From the NCBI RefSeq assembly GCF_900637395.1, contig NZ_LR134372.1, positions 868,001 through 932,000 on the forward strand: a stretch of 64,000 nt of DNA. Reading direction: 5' to 3'. A program made the translations under genes and the position numbers. How positions within the stretch are numbered: the first letter of the stretch is position 1; each line of letters opens with the position of its first letter. Below the pieces are notes generated by a model. It ran no database searches. It saw only the letters and a program-made list of their open reading frames with translations, and had not been told where the DNA came from. Below are positions 17,796 through 27,830 of the stretch, one piece after another. Source of the stretch: Campylobacter upsaliensis (GTDB lineage: Bacteria; Campylobacterota; Campylobacteria; Campylobacterales; Campylobacteraceae).

Positions 17796-19880
17796 TTATC
17801 TTAAAATAATCTTATTATTTTGATCTAAATCTATCTTGATTTTCGCACCTTCTTTAAGCTCTTTGCGTAAAATTTTTTCACTCAATTTTGCTCCGATTTC
17901 ATCTGCTATAATGCGTTTTAAAAGCCTTACGCCAAATTCCTTTTGATACGCCTTTTTTGCTAAATATACTTTAGCCGCTTTTGTCGCATTTAGGCTAATG
18001 TTTTTAAGATTTTTAGAAAGCTCACTTAGCTCTTTTTGGACGATTTTTTCTAAAATTTCATCATTAAGTTCATTAAAATGCAAAATTTTATCAATTCTAT
18101 TAATGAATTCTGGTGCGAAAAAATCCTTAATAGCACGATTTGTTTTTTCTTCATTTTTGCTTAAAAAGCCAAGCTCATTACTTTCTTTAAGTCCCAAATT
18201 TGAAGTCATTACAATGATAGTGTTTTTAAAATCGACCTTCAAGCCGCTATTATCCGTAAGCATAGCATTATCAAAAATTTGCAAAAAAGTATTAGTTAAA
18301 TCAGGATGTGCCTTTTCTATCTCATCAAAAAGCACGAGAGAGAAAGGATTTTTACGCACAGCATTGCTTAAAAGCCCCCCATCTTCATAGCCCACATAGC
18401 CAGCTGGGGAGCCGATGAGTTTGCTTAAGGCGTGTTTTTCAGCATATTCGCTCATATCAAAGCGTTCTAAATGAAGTCCCAAAAATTCAGCGATTTTTTT
18501 ACAAAGTTCAGTTTTGCCCACTCCACTTGAACCTGTAAAAAGGAAAACTCCTCTAGGGCTATTTTCACCCTTAAAACCCACATAACCTTGCTTTAAGGTT
18601 TCACAAAGACTATCGATCACGCTATCTTGTCCAAAAATTTGCGTTTTTAAATTTGCATTAAGACTTAAAAGAGCTTTATTTTGATTAAATTCAAAAATTT
18701 TATGCGTGCGAGTCATTTTAGCTACGATTTCATTTAAATCTTTTAAATTTGGCTTTTTCTTTGTTTTTAACGCAAAGGAAGCTCCAAGCTCATCAATGAG
18801 ATCAATGGCACTATCAGGTAAGAATTTATCCGCAAAAAATTTCTTTCCAAGCTCTATACTTTCTTTTAAAAGCTCATCGCTTAGTTTAATATGATGAAAA
18901 TTTTCATATTTTTCTTTAAGTCCCTTTAGTATGAGAAAGCACTCCTGCTTACTTGGCTCATCAACGCTAATTTTAGCAAAGCGGCGGGAAAGGGCTTTAT
19001 TTTTCTCAAAGCTGTTTTTATACTCCATAAAGGTAGTCGCACCTATACATTTTAAATTGCCATTGCTAAGGGCTGGTTTTAGCAAATTAGAAAAGTCAGT
19101 ATGTCCCTCACCTGTAGCCCCAGCTCCTACTATAGTATGAATTTCATCGATAAATAAAATCGCCCCCTCAATCTGCATTAAACCTTCGATAATCTCCTTA
19201 ATCCTACGCTCAAAATCGCCGCGGTATTTCGTGCCTGAAAGAAGTCCTGTAAGATCAAGGCTAAAAATCTTAGCATTTTTTAATTTATCAGGCACTAAGC
19301 CTTGTGAAATTTTTAGAGCTAAACCCTCGACAATAGCAGTTTTACCGACACCTGCTTCACCAATTAAGATAGGATTATTTTTTTTACGGCGTAATAAAAT
19401 TTGCATCATTCTCTCAAGCTCAAATTCGCGTCCTATTAAAGGGTCGATTTTACCCTCACTTGCCAAAGCATTAAGATTGATAGTATAATTTAAAAGAGGA
19501 TTTTGACTCTTAGGATCATCTACTTTTAAGCCGTGCTTTTTTAATAAATACGCACTAAAAGAACGCCCATCTTTCAAAAGCTCCTCAATAAACTCCATCA
19601 CATCAACTTGTGAATTTTTCGCCAAAAGCTCTTCTAAAACAACGGAAAATTCAGGTTTAACTTCTGTCCCTAAATTTTCATTTTTGGAGGCTAAATGATT
19701 TTTAAGCTCTCTTTCTAAAAGCAAAAAATCACCATCTCCACATTTCTTAAATAAATCTTTAAAATCGTGGCTTAATTTAAGCAAAATAAAAAGCAAATGC
19801 TCACAAGTAACAAATTCGTGGTGATTGATAAAGCTTAGATGTTTAGCATTATCTAAAAATTCATTGATTTTTTCGTTCAT
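17796..19880 (-). CDS. clpA: ATP-dependent Clp protease ATP-binding subunit ClpA
   Basis: ClpA unfolds substrates and feeds them to ClpP. The 694-residue protein keeps an N-terminal repeat domain, shorter than in E. coli (758 residues overall). The first AAA module has GEAGVGKT (about 175) and LFIDEIHTIVGAGAT. The second has GSSGVGKTE (about 445) and LVLFDEIEKAHPD. Its ATG overlaps the end of clpS by four bases, which fits co-production with the adaptor that directs N-degron substrates to it. Confidence 0.95.
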   Translation of the reverse strand: MNEKINEFLDNAKHLSFINHHEFVTCEHLLFILLKLSHDFKDLFKKCGDGDFLLLERELKNHLASKNENLGTEVKPEFSVVLEELLAKNSQVDVMEFIEELLKDGRSFSAYLLKKHGLKVDDPKSQNPLLNYTINLNALASEGKIDPLIGREFELERMMQILLRRKKNNPILIGEAGVGKTAIVEGLALKISQGLVPDKLKNAKIFSLDLTGLLSGTKYRGDFERRIKEIIEGLMQIEGAILFIDEIHTIVGAGATGEGHTDFSNLLKPALSNGNLKCIGATTFMEYKNSFEKNKALSRRFAKISVDEPSKQECFLILKGLKEKYENFHHIKLSDELLKESIELGKKFFADKFLPDSAIDLIDELGASFALKTKKKPNLKDLNEIVAKMTRTHKIFEFNQNKALLSLNANLKTQIFGQDSVIDSLCETLKQGYVGFKGENSPRGVFLFTGSSGVGKTELCKKIAEFLGLHLERFDMSEYAEKHALSKLIGSPAGYVGYEDGGLLSNAVRKNPFSLVLFDEIEKAHPDLTNTFLQIFDNAMLTDNSGLKVDFKNTIIVMTSNLGLKESNELGFLSKNEEKTNRAIKDFFAPEFINRIDKILHFNELNDEILEKIVQKELSELSKNLKNISLNATKAAKVYLAKKAYQKEFGVRLLKRIIADEIGAKLSEKILRKELKEGAKIKIDLDQNNKIILR

Positions 19881-20167
19881 TCTTCCTCCACTCTACTTTG
19901 CAAAGGAAATTGTGCCTCTTTTGCCATATTTTGCACTTTTTTTTGCTTAGAAAGGGCTATTTCTTGCGTGTAAATTCCACACACTCCACTTCCCTCACAA
20001 TGAATTTTTAGCATAATTTCATTTGCCTTTGTAAAACTATGAAAAAACACATGCATTAAAACCTCAATCACAAAATCCATAGTTGTAACATCGTCATTTA
20101 AAAGCACGACCTTATACATTTTTGGTTCTTGCAAATGCTCTTTTTGCAGACTTTCAAGCTTTTCCAT
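19877..20167 (-). CDS. clpS: ClpS adaptor protein
   Basis: ClpS binds proteins with destabilising N-terminal residues and delivers them to ClpA. The 96-residue protein has the family core YKVVLLNDDVTTMDFVIEVL (about residues 18-37), the HCEGSGVCGIYTQEIA segment that lines the N-degron pocket, and an unstructured N terminus. It starts one base into the preceding stop codon and overlaps clpA. Confidence 0.95.
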   Translation of the reverse strand: MEKLESLQKEHLQEPKMYKVVLLNDDVTTMDFVIEVLMHVFFHSFTKANEIMLKIHCEGSGVCGIYTQEIALSKQKKVQNMAKEAQFPLQSRVEEE

Positions 20168-20772
20168 TATAAAGTTCCTTTTAAAATCGTATTAATATCC
20201 TCTTGTATTAGCTCACTTGGCACTTTACCGAGATAAAACTGAACCTTTTTGCCTTTATTCCAAAAGTCGCTTACATTTTGATATACTCCATCTTTTAAAA
20301 CGACTTTAAAAGGCAATAATTCCATATTTTGATAAGATATATCCTTTAAAATTTGTGCAATTAGTCTGTCTTTTTCTTTAGAATTACTTAAAAAATAAAA
20401 AGCATTATAATCTTTAGCAAATTTCAAAACCTCTTCATCACTGACCTCTTCAAAATGGCTTAAGCCTATAATGACAAAATGCTTAGAATTATTTTGCCAC
20501 AATTTACTAAGCTCCAATGCTTCTTCCTTGCAAGGCTGACAAAAAGTGCCAAAAAAATCAAACATTAAAATTTTATCCTCTTCCCCCTCGATAACAAAGC
20601 CTTTTTCCTTACGCACAAAGGTTTTTTCCCCTCCATTAACACTTCTTAAAAGCACCTTTTCCCCAAGTGCAAATTCTTTAAAATCTAACTCATTTTTAAC
20701 ATCTTCACTCGCACAAGCTATAAAGAGAAATGCGATTAAAAAAGCTGAAAAAATAATTCGTATTTTTTGCAT
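20167..20772 (-). CDS. TlpA-like thioredoxin-fold lipoprotein
   Basis: The 201-residue protein has a lipoprotein signal with the lipobox FIAC (Cys20), so it should be anchored in the periplasm. A thioredoxin-like fold follows, with the redox pair CQPC (Cys78 and Cys81) in FFGTFCQPCKEEALELSKLW. This fits TlpA/ResA-type proteins that exchange thiols in the periplasm. The partner is unknown. It is the promoter-proximal gene of the lipoprotein-clpS-clpA run, with a 221-base divergent gap upstream. Confidence 0.82.
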   Translation of the reverse strand: MQKIRIIFSAFLIAFLFIACASEDVKNELDFKEFALGEKVLLRSVNGGEKTFVRKEKGFVIEGEEDKILMFDFFGTFCQPCKEEALELSKLWQNNSKHFVIIGLSHFEEVSDEEVLKFAKDYNAFYFLSNSKEKDRLIAQILKDISYQNMELLPFKVVLKDGVYQNVSDFWNKGKKVQFYLGKVPSELIQEDINTILKGTL

Positions 20773-20893
20773 TTTAATTCCTCATAATAAAATGAAGCCC
20801 ATTATATCGTAAAAAGCTTATTTTAAAATGCGAAAAACTTTATTTACAAATCAATTTTCAAATTAACTCACATTAACGACAAACATTGATGGA

Positions 20894-20910
20894 TGTAACT
20901 TAAAGTTACA
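20894..20910. promoter_or_regulatory. Perfect 17-base palindrome, candidate operator
   Basis: TGTAACTTAAAGTTACA is a perfect inverted repeat of eight-base arms around a central A. It lies in the gap between the thioredoxin-like lipoprotein gene (minus) and the frameshifted gene (plus). Its TGTAA...TTACA ends resemble the CmeR operator of C. jejuni as I recall it. A TTGACA at 20928-20933 and GATAAT at 20961-20966 lie between it and the plus-strand gene. The binding protein is unknown. Confidence 0.5.
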
Positions 20911-20993
20911 CCAATGCCTACTATTTATTGACATTTGCTTTTAATTATCTAAAAAAGAGTGATAATTAAAAAATTCAACACAAAGGAGTAGCA

Positions 20994-22023
20994 ATGAAAA
21001 ATTTTGATCCTTATGATGAAAAAATCATCTTTTCTCAACTTAGCGCCTTTATCAATAGGCTTGATTGCTCTAAGCAGAGTTTAGAGCAGCACAAAGAGCA
21101 AGAAGGCATAGTCTATGCTAAGGATAAAGAGAGTATCCAATCATCTAGCACGGATAAAAAAATCTCCTTTGCAGGGAAGATTCTAAATGGTGGAATCTTG
21201 CAGCAAGATGGAAGCTATCTAAGTGATGATAGGGAGTTTATATATAGCCTTGATACAAGCAGCGGAGCGGGGATTTTGCGTATCACTTCTGTGTGCAAAA
21301 AAAACAAGCTTTACGCTTATAAATTTTTCGCAAAAAAATTGTGATTTTGGAATCTATTTGTGTGAGAAGCCTTACAAAGAGCTTGGCTTTGTGTATTGTA
21401 ATACTTTTAGTGTGCATCCCTACATTAAGGCTTTTAAAGAAATCGCCCCTTATATCGCAAAGAGGATCTATAAGGCAGGGCATTTAACAAAAGCGGTTGT
21501 AAATGATTATAAGAGTGAAAAAATCAATGTTTTAGGTCCTTTTTATGATGATAGGAGTTTTACAAAAAGCGTTCAAAACATCCCTATGAATTTAGAAAAT
21601 CTTTATTTGCTAAATGATGCGATGATTGAGAGTATGCGGCATTTCACAAAGGATAATGGGCTAGCAAAAGAGCTTTATATCTTTGGCGGAAATCCCACTC
21701 CTTTGGATAAATTTCGTGCGGATTTGGTGGTCAAAACGATGAAAAATCTCAATCACAATATCACGCAAGGTAGGCAAGAGCAAGCTATCAACCAAGTCGT
21801 GTTTCATAGCTTTGCTTTGGGTGAAGAAGTGGCGTTTTTACAAGAATTAAGTAAAGATAGTGGTGGGAAGTATTATCGAGTAAATTCTACGCTAGAATTT
21901 AAAAGAGCATTATTAACTCATCTTGATAATGGCAAAATACCTAGCCCCAAAGAGCTGGGCGATGATGCAAGGATTTTACCCATCACACCAGAGAAAATCC
22001 ACGATGATAATCCACCATGCTAA
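20994..22023 (+). pseudogene. Frameshifted gene of unknown function with VWA-like C terminus
   Basis: Two overlapping frames form one broken gene. The first (20994-21344) starts after a good AAGGAG site and stops at 21344. The second frame, open to 22023, supplies the rest. Removing one A from the A8 run (21297-21304) or the A7 run (21332-21338) joins them into a protein of about 342 residues. The C-terminal part (ELYIFGGNPTPLDKFRAD, then VVFHSFALGEE, then LSKDSGGKYYRVN) resembles the second half of a von Willebrand A domain. I see no metal-binding DxSxS in the usual place, so this assignment is weak. Codon choice looks less AT-driven than in the neighbours, suggesting transfer. A sequencing error in the A run is possible. 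Confidence 0.6.
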
Positions 22024-22026
22024 AAT

Positions 22027-22050
22027 AAAGCACTAGAATTCTAGTGCTTT
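22027..22050. terminator. Bidirectional terminator, 12-base perfect arms
   Basis: The arms AAAGCACTAGAA and TTCTAGTGCTTT form a continuous 24-base palindrome four bases after the stop of the plus-strand broken gene. It is 40 bases beyond the stop of the convergent transporter gene. The T/A-rich flanks (TTTTAT on plus, TTTATTTTA on minus) suit termination in both directions. Confidence 0.7.
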
Positions 22051-22089
22051 TATGGGAGGGGGAATTAAAATTAATTTTTGTTTTAATAT

Positions 22090-23115
22090 CTATACAAAAT
22101 AATACACAAGCAAAAAGCCGCCCAAAATTAAAATTAAAAACAAAATAAAAGCGAGTAAAAATGCCTTTGTGCCACTTTCTAAAAAGTTTTTAAAATCCAC
22201 TTGAAGTCCTAAAGCACTCATAGCCATTACCAAAAAAAAGCTAGATAAAAATTTAAAAAACTCCACAAGCTCCGCAGGCAAAGTTATAAAAGAGTGCAAT
22301 GCCACAACACCTAAAAACCAAAAGGCAAACCAAGGTATATGAAGCTTCCTACGCTCTCCCTCTTTGCTCTGTGCGAAAAAATAAGGCACGATAAGTAAAA
22401 CAGCTACAAGTAAAATAACGCGTATCATTTTGACGATTAAAGCGACTTCTTGTGTGTGAGGAGAAATAGCTCCTGCCGCACCCACGACATTTGCTAATTC
22501 GTGCAGGGTAAGTCCTATAAAATAGCCTTCTTGAGTGTGAGTAAAGGAGGGCAAATCAAAAGAGTAAAATAAAGGATATAAAAACATACCCAAAAGTCCA
22601 AAAAGCACCACAGTTCCAACGGCTATGACGCCTTTGTAAGGCTTAGATTTAATTGAAGATTCCAAAGCTAAAATCGCTGCTGCCCCGCAAATAGCACTCC
22701 CTGCACTAACCAAAATAGCGATTTCTCTATCAAGCTTTAAAATTTTTACACCAATAAGATAACCAAGCCATAAAATTCCAACAACCACGATAAGACTAAG
22801 TAAAATTCCACTCAAGCCCACAGAAGCAATACTACCAAGTGTAACATTAAAGCCAAAAAGTATAATCCCAAGTCTTAAAAGCTTTTTAGCACTAAAAACG
22901 ACCGCTTTTTCACAACTTTTCTTAGAAGTTCTAAATAAAGGTGCCGCAACTATACCAAGCAAAACGCTTAAAATTAAAGGCGATAAATGAAGACTTTTTA
23001 CCCACGGTAAAAAGCTCACATAATAACTCGCAAAACTCACTAAAAGCACAAGCACAAAGCCATTGATATAGGCTTTGCCTTGTTTTGAAATAATATTTTT
23101 TAAATTTTTCACCAT
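22090..23115 (-). CDS. YeiH/UPF0324 family membrane transporter
   Basis: The 341-residue, very hydrophobic protein has about ten membrane segments. The family motif region includes LGIILFGFNVTLGSIASVGLSG, GSAICGAAAILALESSIKSK and HELANVVGAAGAISPHTQEVALIVKMIRV. YeiH-type proteins are annotated as putative sulfate exporters, but their substrate is not firmly known. The gene lies 10 bases after smpB and so rides at the end of the sstT-smpB operon, a position it does not have in C. jejuni as I recall. Confidence 0.85.
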   Translation of the reverse strand: MVKNLKNIISKQGKAYINGFVLVLLVSFASYYVSFLPWVKSLHLSPLILSVLLGIVAAPLFRTSKKSCEKAVVFSAKKLLRLGIILFGFNVTLGSIASVGLSGILLSLIVVVGILWLGYLIGVKILKLDREIAILVSAGSAICGAAAILALESSIKSKPYKGVIAVGTVVLFGLLGMFLYPLFYSFDLPSFTHTQEGYFIGLTLHELANVVGAAGAISPHTQEVALIVKMIRVILLVAVLLIVPYFFAQSKEGERRKLHIPWFAFWFLGVVALHSFITLPAELVEFFKFLSSFFLVMAMSALGLQVDFKNFLESGTKAFLLAFILFLILILGGFLLVYYFV

Positions 23116-23125
23116 ATAAACTTTC

Positions 23126-23578
23126 TCATTTATAATTTTTCATCGCCATTTTAGCATCTAAATCGGCTTGCTTTTTCTTCAAAACCTCTCTTTTATCGTG
23201 TAAGGTTTTACCTTTAGCAAGAGCTAGAGTTAATTTTGCTTTATTTTTAGCATTAAAATACAAATCCAAAGCTACCAAAGTATAGCCCTCAACGCTCACT
23301 TTGCCGAGCAATTTATCAATTTGCTTTCTATGCATTAAAAGCTTTCTAGCGCCTCTTTCTTCGTGTCTATAAAAGCTATGAGTTGTGCTAAGTAAGGAAA
23401 TATGAGCATTTAGCAAAAAAAGCTCTCCTCTAATAATACGCACAAAAGAATCTTTTAAATTCGCTCTACCCGCTCTTAAAGCCACTACTTCACTACCCTT
23501 TAGCACAATACCCGCTTCAAAACGCTCGATAATATGATAATCAAACAAAGCCTTTTTATTTCTAGCGATTATTTTCAT
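23126..23578 (-). CDS. smpB: SsrA-binding protein SmpB
   Basis: SmpB binds tmRNA and brings it to stalled ribosomes for trans-translation. The 150-residue protein contains [51 protein letters not shown] and the basic C-terminal [20 protein letters not shown], all typical. Its ATG overlaps the end of ispE by four bases. The tmRNA gene is not in this window. Confidence 0.97.
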   Translation of the reverse strand: MKIIARNKKALFDYHIIERFEAGIVLKGSEVVALRAGRANLKDSFVRIIRGELFLLNAHISLLSTTHSFYRHEERGARKLLMHRKQIDKLLGKVSVEGYTLVALDLYFNAKNKAKLTLALAKGKTLHDKREVLKKKQADLDAKMAMKNYK

Positions 23579-24336
23579 ACTTTAGCCTTAAAAACACTAC
23601 TTCCACTTCCGCTTAAAAAATAGCCTTTTTCTAAAAATTCACTCATCTTAGGATAGAGTCTCACACAGGGTGCAAAAAGATCATTAAGAGCCAAATTTTC
23701 ACACTCTAAAAGCTCTTTTGTGTTTAATTTTTCATAAATTTTAGCCTCTTTTAAGGCTTGATTAAAATCACTTTTTTGCTTGTCAAATTCCTTATAAACC
23801 TTAGCCGTTTCACAAGCGATATTTGGAAAGTGAAGTTCAAATTGGGCTAATTCATCTTCAAATTCTTCAATCACTTCACCACAGCCCTTTACATTTGCAC
23901 TTTTTGCTCCACTTAAGAAAAACGCCACATCAGCACCTAATCGAACGCTAAGTTGTATCAATCTTTCTTTAGAAATTTTTAAATTTAGCTCTTCGTTCAT
24001 CATCTTTAAAAACCCTGCCGCATCGCTACTTCCACCCCCAAGTCCAGCACAAGTTGGGATATTTTTAATTAGCTTTAAACTTTTTTTACTAAAAAATTCT
24101 TTAAGCTCATTTTCAAAGCCTTCCTTACAAAGCAAATGATAAGCTTTATTGATAATATTATCCTCGCACTTAAAATCGCTAATAAGCTCAAAGCCTTCCT
24201 TTTGCTTTTCATCAATTAAAATAAGTTCATCATAAAGCGTATCTAAAAGCACAAAACGCGAATTTAAAAGATGATAGCCCCTATTATCAAGTCCTATAAT
24301 TTTTAAAAAAATATTGACCTTAGCTTTGGCTTTCAT
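23575..24336 (-). CDS. ispE: 4-diphosphocytidyl-2-C-methyl-D-erythritol kinase
   Basis: IspE phosphorylates CDP-ME in the non-mevalonate isoprenoid pathway. This GHMP kinase of 253 residues has the N-terminal [20 protein letters not shown] and the ATP loop [16 protein letters not shown] (about residues 90-105). The C-terminal [10 protein letters not shown] motif is also present. It overlaps csrA and smpB by four bases each, so translation is probably coupled along this stretch. Confidence 0.95.
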   Translation of the reverse strand: MKAKAKVNIFLKIIGLDNRGYHLLNSRFVLLDTLYDELILIDEKQKEGFELISDFKCEDNIINKAYHLLCKEGFENELKEFFSKKSLKLIKNIPTCAGLGGGSSDAAGFLKMMNEELNLKISKERLIQLSVRLGADVAFFLSGAKSANVKGCGEVIEEFEDELAQFELHFPNIACETAKVYKEFDKQKSDFNQALKEAKIYEKLNTKELLECENLALNDLFAPCVRLYPKMSEFLEKGYFLSGSGSSVFKAKV

Positions 24337-24560
24337 TGCTTAAGCTTTTTGCTTAAATCGTCAAGTTTGATTTCATTTTGAGCGACAGAGTGTAAATTTT
24401 CGTCTTTGATTTGCATAATTAATTCTTTTCTTAAAATCAATAAAGACCTAGGGGCTTCAATGCCTATTTTAGCGTAGCCTTTGCCTGTTTGAACGATTTT
24501 GATTTCTATATCCTCGCCTATTTGTAAGCTTTGCCCTTCTTTTCTCGATAAAATCAACAT
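24333..24560 (-). CDS. csrA: Carbon storage regulator CsrA
   Basis: CsrA is a small dimeric RNA-binding protein that blocks or promotes translation by binding GGA motifs. In Campylobacter it affects flagellin and metabolism. The 75-residue product has [20 protein letters not shown] and the [15 protein letters not shown] region with the RNA-contacting arginines, followed by a longer C-terminal tail than in E. coli (61 residues). It overlaps truB by seven bases. Confidence 0.96.
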   Translation of the reverse strand: MLILSRKEGQSLQIGEDIEIKIVQTGKGYAKIGIEAPRSLLILRKELIMQIKDENLHSVAQNEIKLDDLSKKLKQ

Positions 24561-25372
24561 TTTTCAACCTTATTTAAGATATATTCTACTTTTTTATGAT
24601 TTATTTTTATAATGGAAAAAAATTTTTCATCTTCTAAAAAATACTCTCCATCCTCTCCAATTTCAAGTTCATCTAAAGCAATTTTCGTGCCATTTTCAAG
24701 CTTACTTAAATCTTTTAGAGAATTTTTTTTAAGATTTAAATATTCTAACACATTTAAACTTTTTTCATCATTATAAAAAAATTTTCCCTCACTCAAACGC
24801 TCCAAAGAGCTTAAAGTCGCATTGATTTCAAGCTTTTGCGCTAAAAGCTCACACCAAGATCTCACATAAGCTCCTTCGCTTAATTTTAATTCCACGCTTA
24901 AAAAGGGGTGAGTGTAGTGCAAGATTTCATAAGAAAAAACCTGCATTTTGCACTTTTTAAGTGGGATTATTTCTCCTTTTTTTGCAAATTCATAAGCTCT
25001 TTTTCCCTCTATTCTTTTGGCACTAAATTGCGGTGGAAAAAAAGAAATTTCCCCCAAAAGCTCCTCACAAGCCTTTTGAATTTGCTTATAATCAAAGGGC
25101 TTTAAAAGACGGACTTCTTTGATATTTTGCGTATCAAGACTTAAGGATTTGACCCCCAGCCAAAGCGTAGCACGGTAGCTTTTTGGGCTTTTATCTAAAA
25201 AGCGGAAAAGCTTAGTGTATTGATTAAAAGCTACGATTAAAACACCCTTTGCAAAAGGATCTAAAGTGCCAGAATAACCCGCCTTTTTGACTTTATATTT
25301 TTTTTTAATTTGACTTAAAAAAGCATTTGAGCTAATTTGGGCGGGTTTATAAGCAACAAAGAGCCTATTCAT
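24554..25372 (-). CDS. truB: tRNA pseudouridine(55) synthase TruB
   Basis: TruB makes pseudouridine 55 in the T loop of tRNAs. The 272-residue protein carries the catalytic region [20 protein letters not shown] with the active aspartate in GTLDPFA (about residue 38). [22 protein letters not shown] and [17 protein letters not shown] also match the family. It starts four bases inside the upstream helicase gene. Confidence 0.95.
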   Translation of the reverse strand: MNRLFVAYKPAQISSNAFLSQIKKKYKVKKAGYSGTLDPFAKGVLIVAFNQYTKLFRFLDKSPKSYRATLWLGVKSLSLDTQNIKEVRLLKPFDYKQIQKACEELLGEISFFPPQFSAKRIEGKRAYEFAKKGEIIPLKKCKMQVFSYEILHYTHPFLSVELKLSEGAYVRSWCELLAQKLEINATLSSLERLSEGKFFYNDEKSLNVLEYLNLKKNSLKDLSKLENGTKIALDELEIGEDGEYFLEDEKFFSIIKINHKKVEYILNKVEKC

Positions 25373-27402
25373 ACCGCTCTTTCGACATAAGAATCAAGTA
25401 TAATTCTTTCAATACCGCCAAAATTAATGCTTAATTTATCTTTATTAATCCCCACAATTCTCCCCACTCCAAAAATTTTATGTCGCACTAAATCGCCCTT
25501 TTTAAATCCCTCTTCCATTTTCATTTCTTCATTAAGCACTCCACTTTCTTCCAAAAAACAGCTTTTTTGTAAATACGCTCTACTTCCTTGATGAAAACGC
25601 GAATTAGCATAACTTAAACATAATCTTTTTTTTGCTCTAGTAAAAGCCACATAAGCCAAACGCCTCTCCTCTTCTATATTATCATAGCCCACAGGAAAAA
25701 AGCCCATTTCTAAGCCTATAACAAAAACATAGTCAAATTCCAAGCCCTTGCTTGTATGCACACTCATAATGCAAATGCCATTATTTGCTTTATCTTGCTC
25801 ACTTAAAAGTGAAATTTCGCTTAAAATCGTTTCTAAATTTTCAATATTTTCATTATTGATTCTATCTTTTAAACTTGCACAAAATTCGTTAATATTTGCT
25901 ATTTTATCCTCACCATCATTTTGTTTTTCGTAATAATCCTTAAATTTAAATTTTTCATCAAGCCCATCGATTAAATCTTTTAAATTTGAAAGCTCTCTCA
26001 AGCTTTTAATATTTTCTACAAAATCACACAATTCATTTTGCAATTTTTGACTAAAAGCACCACTCCCTTCCAAATTACACAAGGCTTCAAAAAGTGAAAT
26101 TCGATGCTTTAAGGCGTGATTTTCTAGCTTTTGAAGTGCCACCTCTCCAAAACCTCGTTTAGGTCTATTAATAATGCGTTTGAAGGAAAAATCATCTTCT
26201 AAATTATTAATAAGTCTAAGATAGGCGATTAAATCTTTTATCTCCGCTCTTTCATAAAAACGCATTCCGCTTAATAAAAGATAAGGAATTTGCTCCTTCA
26301 TTAATGCTTCCTCCAAAGCACGAGAAAGAGCATTAACGCGAAATAAAACGGCAATTTCGTCCGCTTTAACGCCCTGTTTTAAGAGAGATTTGATTTTCTT
26401 TGCGACCATAGCACTTTCTTCTCTCTCATCTTCACAGGCACAAATTTCAATCTCCTCTCCCTCATCTTTAGTGCAAATTAAAGTCTTGCCTAGTCTTTTT
26501 TGATTATGTGAGATTAACTCATTTGCCGCTTTTAAAATAGTGCCGACCGAGCGGTAATTTTGCTCTAATTTCACTAACTTAACATTTTCAAATTCATTTT
26601 GAAAATTAAGGATATTTTCGACCTTAGCTCCCCTCCAGCTATAAATGCTTTGATCATCATCACCCACAACGCAAAGATTTTCGTGGCTTTTACAAAGACT
26701 TTTTAGAATTTGATGTTGCAAAAAATTCGTATCTTGATACTCATCAACCATAATGTAGCGATAAATTAAGCTCTGTTTTTTTGCAAATTCCTCATCTTCA
26801 AGTAAAAAACAAGTCAGCAAAAGCAAATCGTCAAAATCGACAAAATTATATTTTAAAAGATAAGCTTGATAATTTTTATAATAAGTCGCAAGTTTAAAGA
26901 CTTTCTCATATTCTTGCCCTTCTTTTTTCAGCTTTTTCGCTTCTTCAAAAACATCTTCTACGCCAAAAGCCATATTTTTAAAGCGTGAAATTTCACTCAT
27001 AATAAAACTTATACTATCCTTTTCCGCTCCTATGATTTCTTTAAGAATTTTTTTAACATCATCGCTGTCAATCACTACAAAATCATTTTTTCGACCAAGC
27101 CTTGCAATGTGAAGTCTTAAAAACATCAATCCAAATTTATGAAAAGTGCAAAGTAAAGGCATAGCTTCTTTATCTCTAATCAGCTCCAAAGCCCTAGTTT
27201 TCATCACCATAGCAGCCTTATTAGTAAAAGTAAGCGTTAGGGTGCTTTGTGCTGGAATTCCCACCTCATCGATAAGATAAGCAAGACGCGTTGTGATAGT
27301 CTTAGTCTTACCACTTCCAGCTCCTGCTAAAATAAGCATAGCTCCGTCTATATGCCTCACTGCTTCTTTTTGGCTTTCATTGAGACTTTGTAAAATTTTC
27401 AT
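25369..27402 (-). CDS. UvrD/Rep-family ATP-dependent DNA helicase
   Basis: This superfamily 1 3'-5' helicase of 677 residues unwinds DNA in repair or replication restart. Helicase motifs run in order: NESQKEAV (Q motif), [11 protein letters not shown] (motif I, about residues 28-38), [15 protein letters not shown] (motif II), [14 protein letters not shown] (motif III) and the C-terminal [21 protein letters not shown] and [11 protein letters not shown]. Whether it is best called Rep, PcrA or UvrD cannot be settled from sequence alone. It overlaps truB and the small gene upstream by four bases each. Confidence 0.93.
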   Translation of the reverse strand: MKILQSLNESQKEAVRHIDGAMLILAGAGSGKTKTITTRLAYLIDEVGIPAQSTLTLTFTNKAAMVMKTRALELIRDKEAMPLLCTFHKFGLMFLRLHIARLGRKNDFVVIDSDDVKKILKEIIGAEKDSISFIMSEISRFKNMAFGVEDVFEEAKKLKKEGQEYEKVFKLATYYKNYQAYLLKYNFVDFDDLLLLTCFLLEDEEFAKKQSLIYRYIMVDEYQDTNFLQHQILKSLCKSHENLCVVGDDDQSIYSWRGAKVENILNFQNEFENVKLVKLEQNYRSVGTILKAANELISHNQKRLGKTLICTKDEGEEIEICACEDEREESAMVAKKIKSLLKQGVKADEIAVLFRVNALSRALEEALMKEQIPYLLLSGMRFYERAEIKDLIAYLRLINNLEDDFSFKRIINRPKRGFGEVALQKLENHALKHRISLFEALCNLEGSGAFSQKLQNELCDFVENIKSLRELSNLKDLIDGLDEKFKFKDYYEKQNDGEDKIANINEFCASLKDRINNENIENLETILSEISLLSEQDKANNGICIMSVHTSKGLEFDYVFVIGLEMGFFPVGYDNIEEERRLAYVAFTRAKKRLCLSYANSRFHQGSRAYLQKSCFLEESGVLNEEMKMEEGFKKGDLVRHKIFGVGRIVGINKDKLSINFGGIERIILDSYVERAV

Positions 27403-27830
27403 TGAAATAAGTCTTTGTTGTTTTTCAAAAAGATATTTTTGGAATTTTTAACATTTTCTTCATCTTTTTTGCCTTTATAGATACTAAAATTGACAAAAAT
27501 AATGGTATTTTCAATTTGAATTTGTGTAATGGCTCCCAAATCCACACTTACATAAGTCGCAAAATCATCCGCCCCAAAACCTGCATGAAAATACAAACGA
27601 TCCTTATTAAGCTCCATTGACTCAAAGGTATAACCAGCCAAAGCAAACATTACAAAAGGATTATTTTTAAGGCTTAATTCTTCGGGTAATTCAGGGTCAA
27701 ATTTAACAAATTGCATATTTGCCACTATGGAAAATTCTATCTTTTCTTCCTGTAAAAATTGAAGCATCTCAAAACAATGCTCTCTCATTAAGCTAACAAA
27801 TTTTTGATTTTTTAAAATTGTCTCTAGCAT
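27399..27830 (-). CDS. Conserved protein of unknown function
   Basis: The 143-residue soluble protein has no signal peptide or membrane segment and a mostly alpha/beta composition (FSIVANMQFVKFDPELPEEL, then GFGADDFATYVSVDLGAITQIQIE). I do not recognise its family. It looks like the small unnamed gene at the same place between pepF and the helicase in C. jejuni. It overlaps pepF by seven bases and the helicase by four, which implies regular co-expression. A role linked to either neighbour is not shown. Confidence 0.75.
   Translation of the reverse strand: MLETILKNQKFVSLMREHCFEMLQFLQEEKIEFSIVANMQFVKFDPELPEELSLKNNPFVMFALAGYTFESMELNKDRLYFHAGFGADDFATYVSVDLGAITQIQIENTIIFVNFSIYKGKKDEENVKNSKNIFLKNNKDLFQ

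Noticed and set aside
21332-21338. Programmed ribosomal frameshift at the A7 run instead of a broken gene
   Set aside because: A slip is conceivable, but there is no downstream pseudoknot or stem that I can see, and the A8 run nearby is an equally good break point. I kept the simpler reading of a frameshifted gene.
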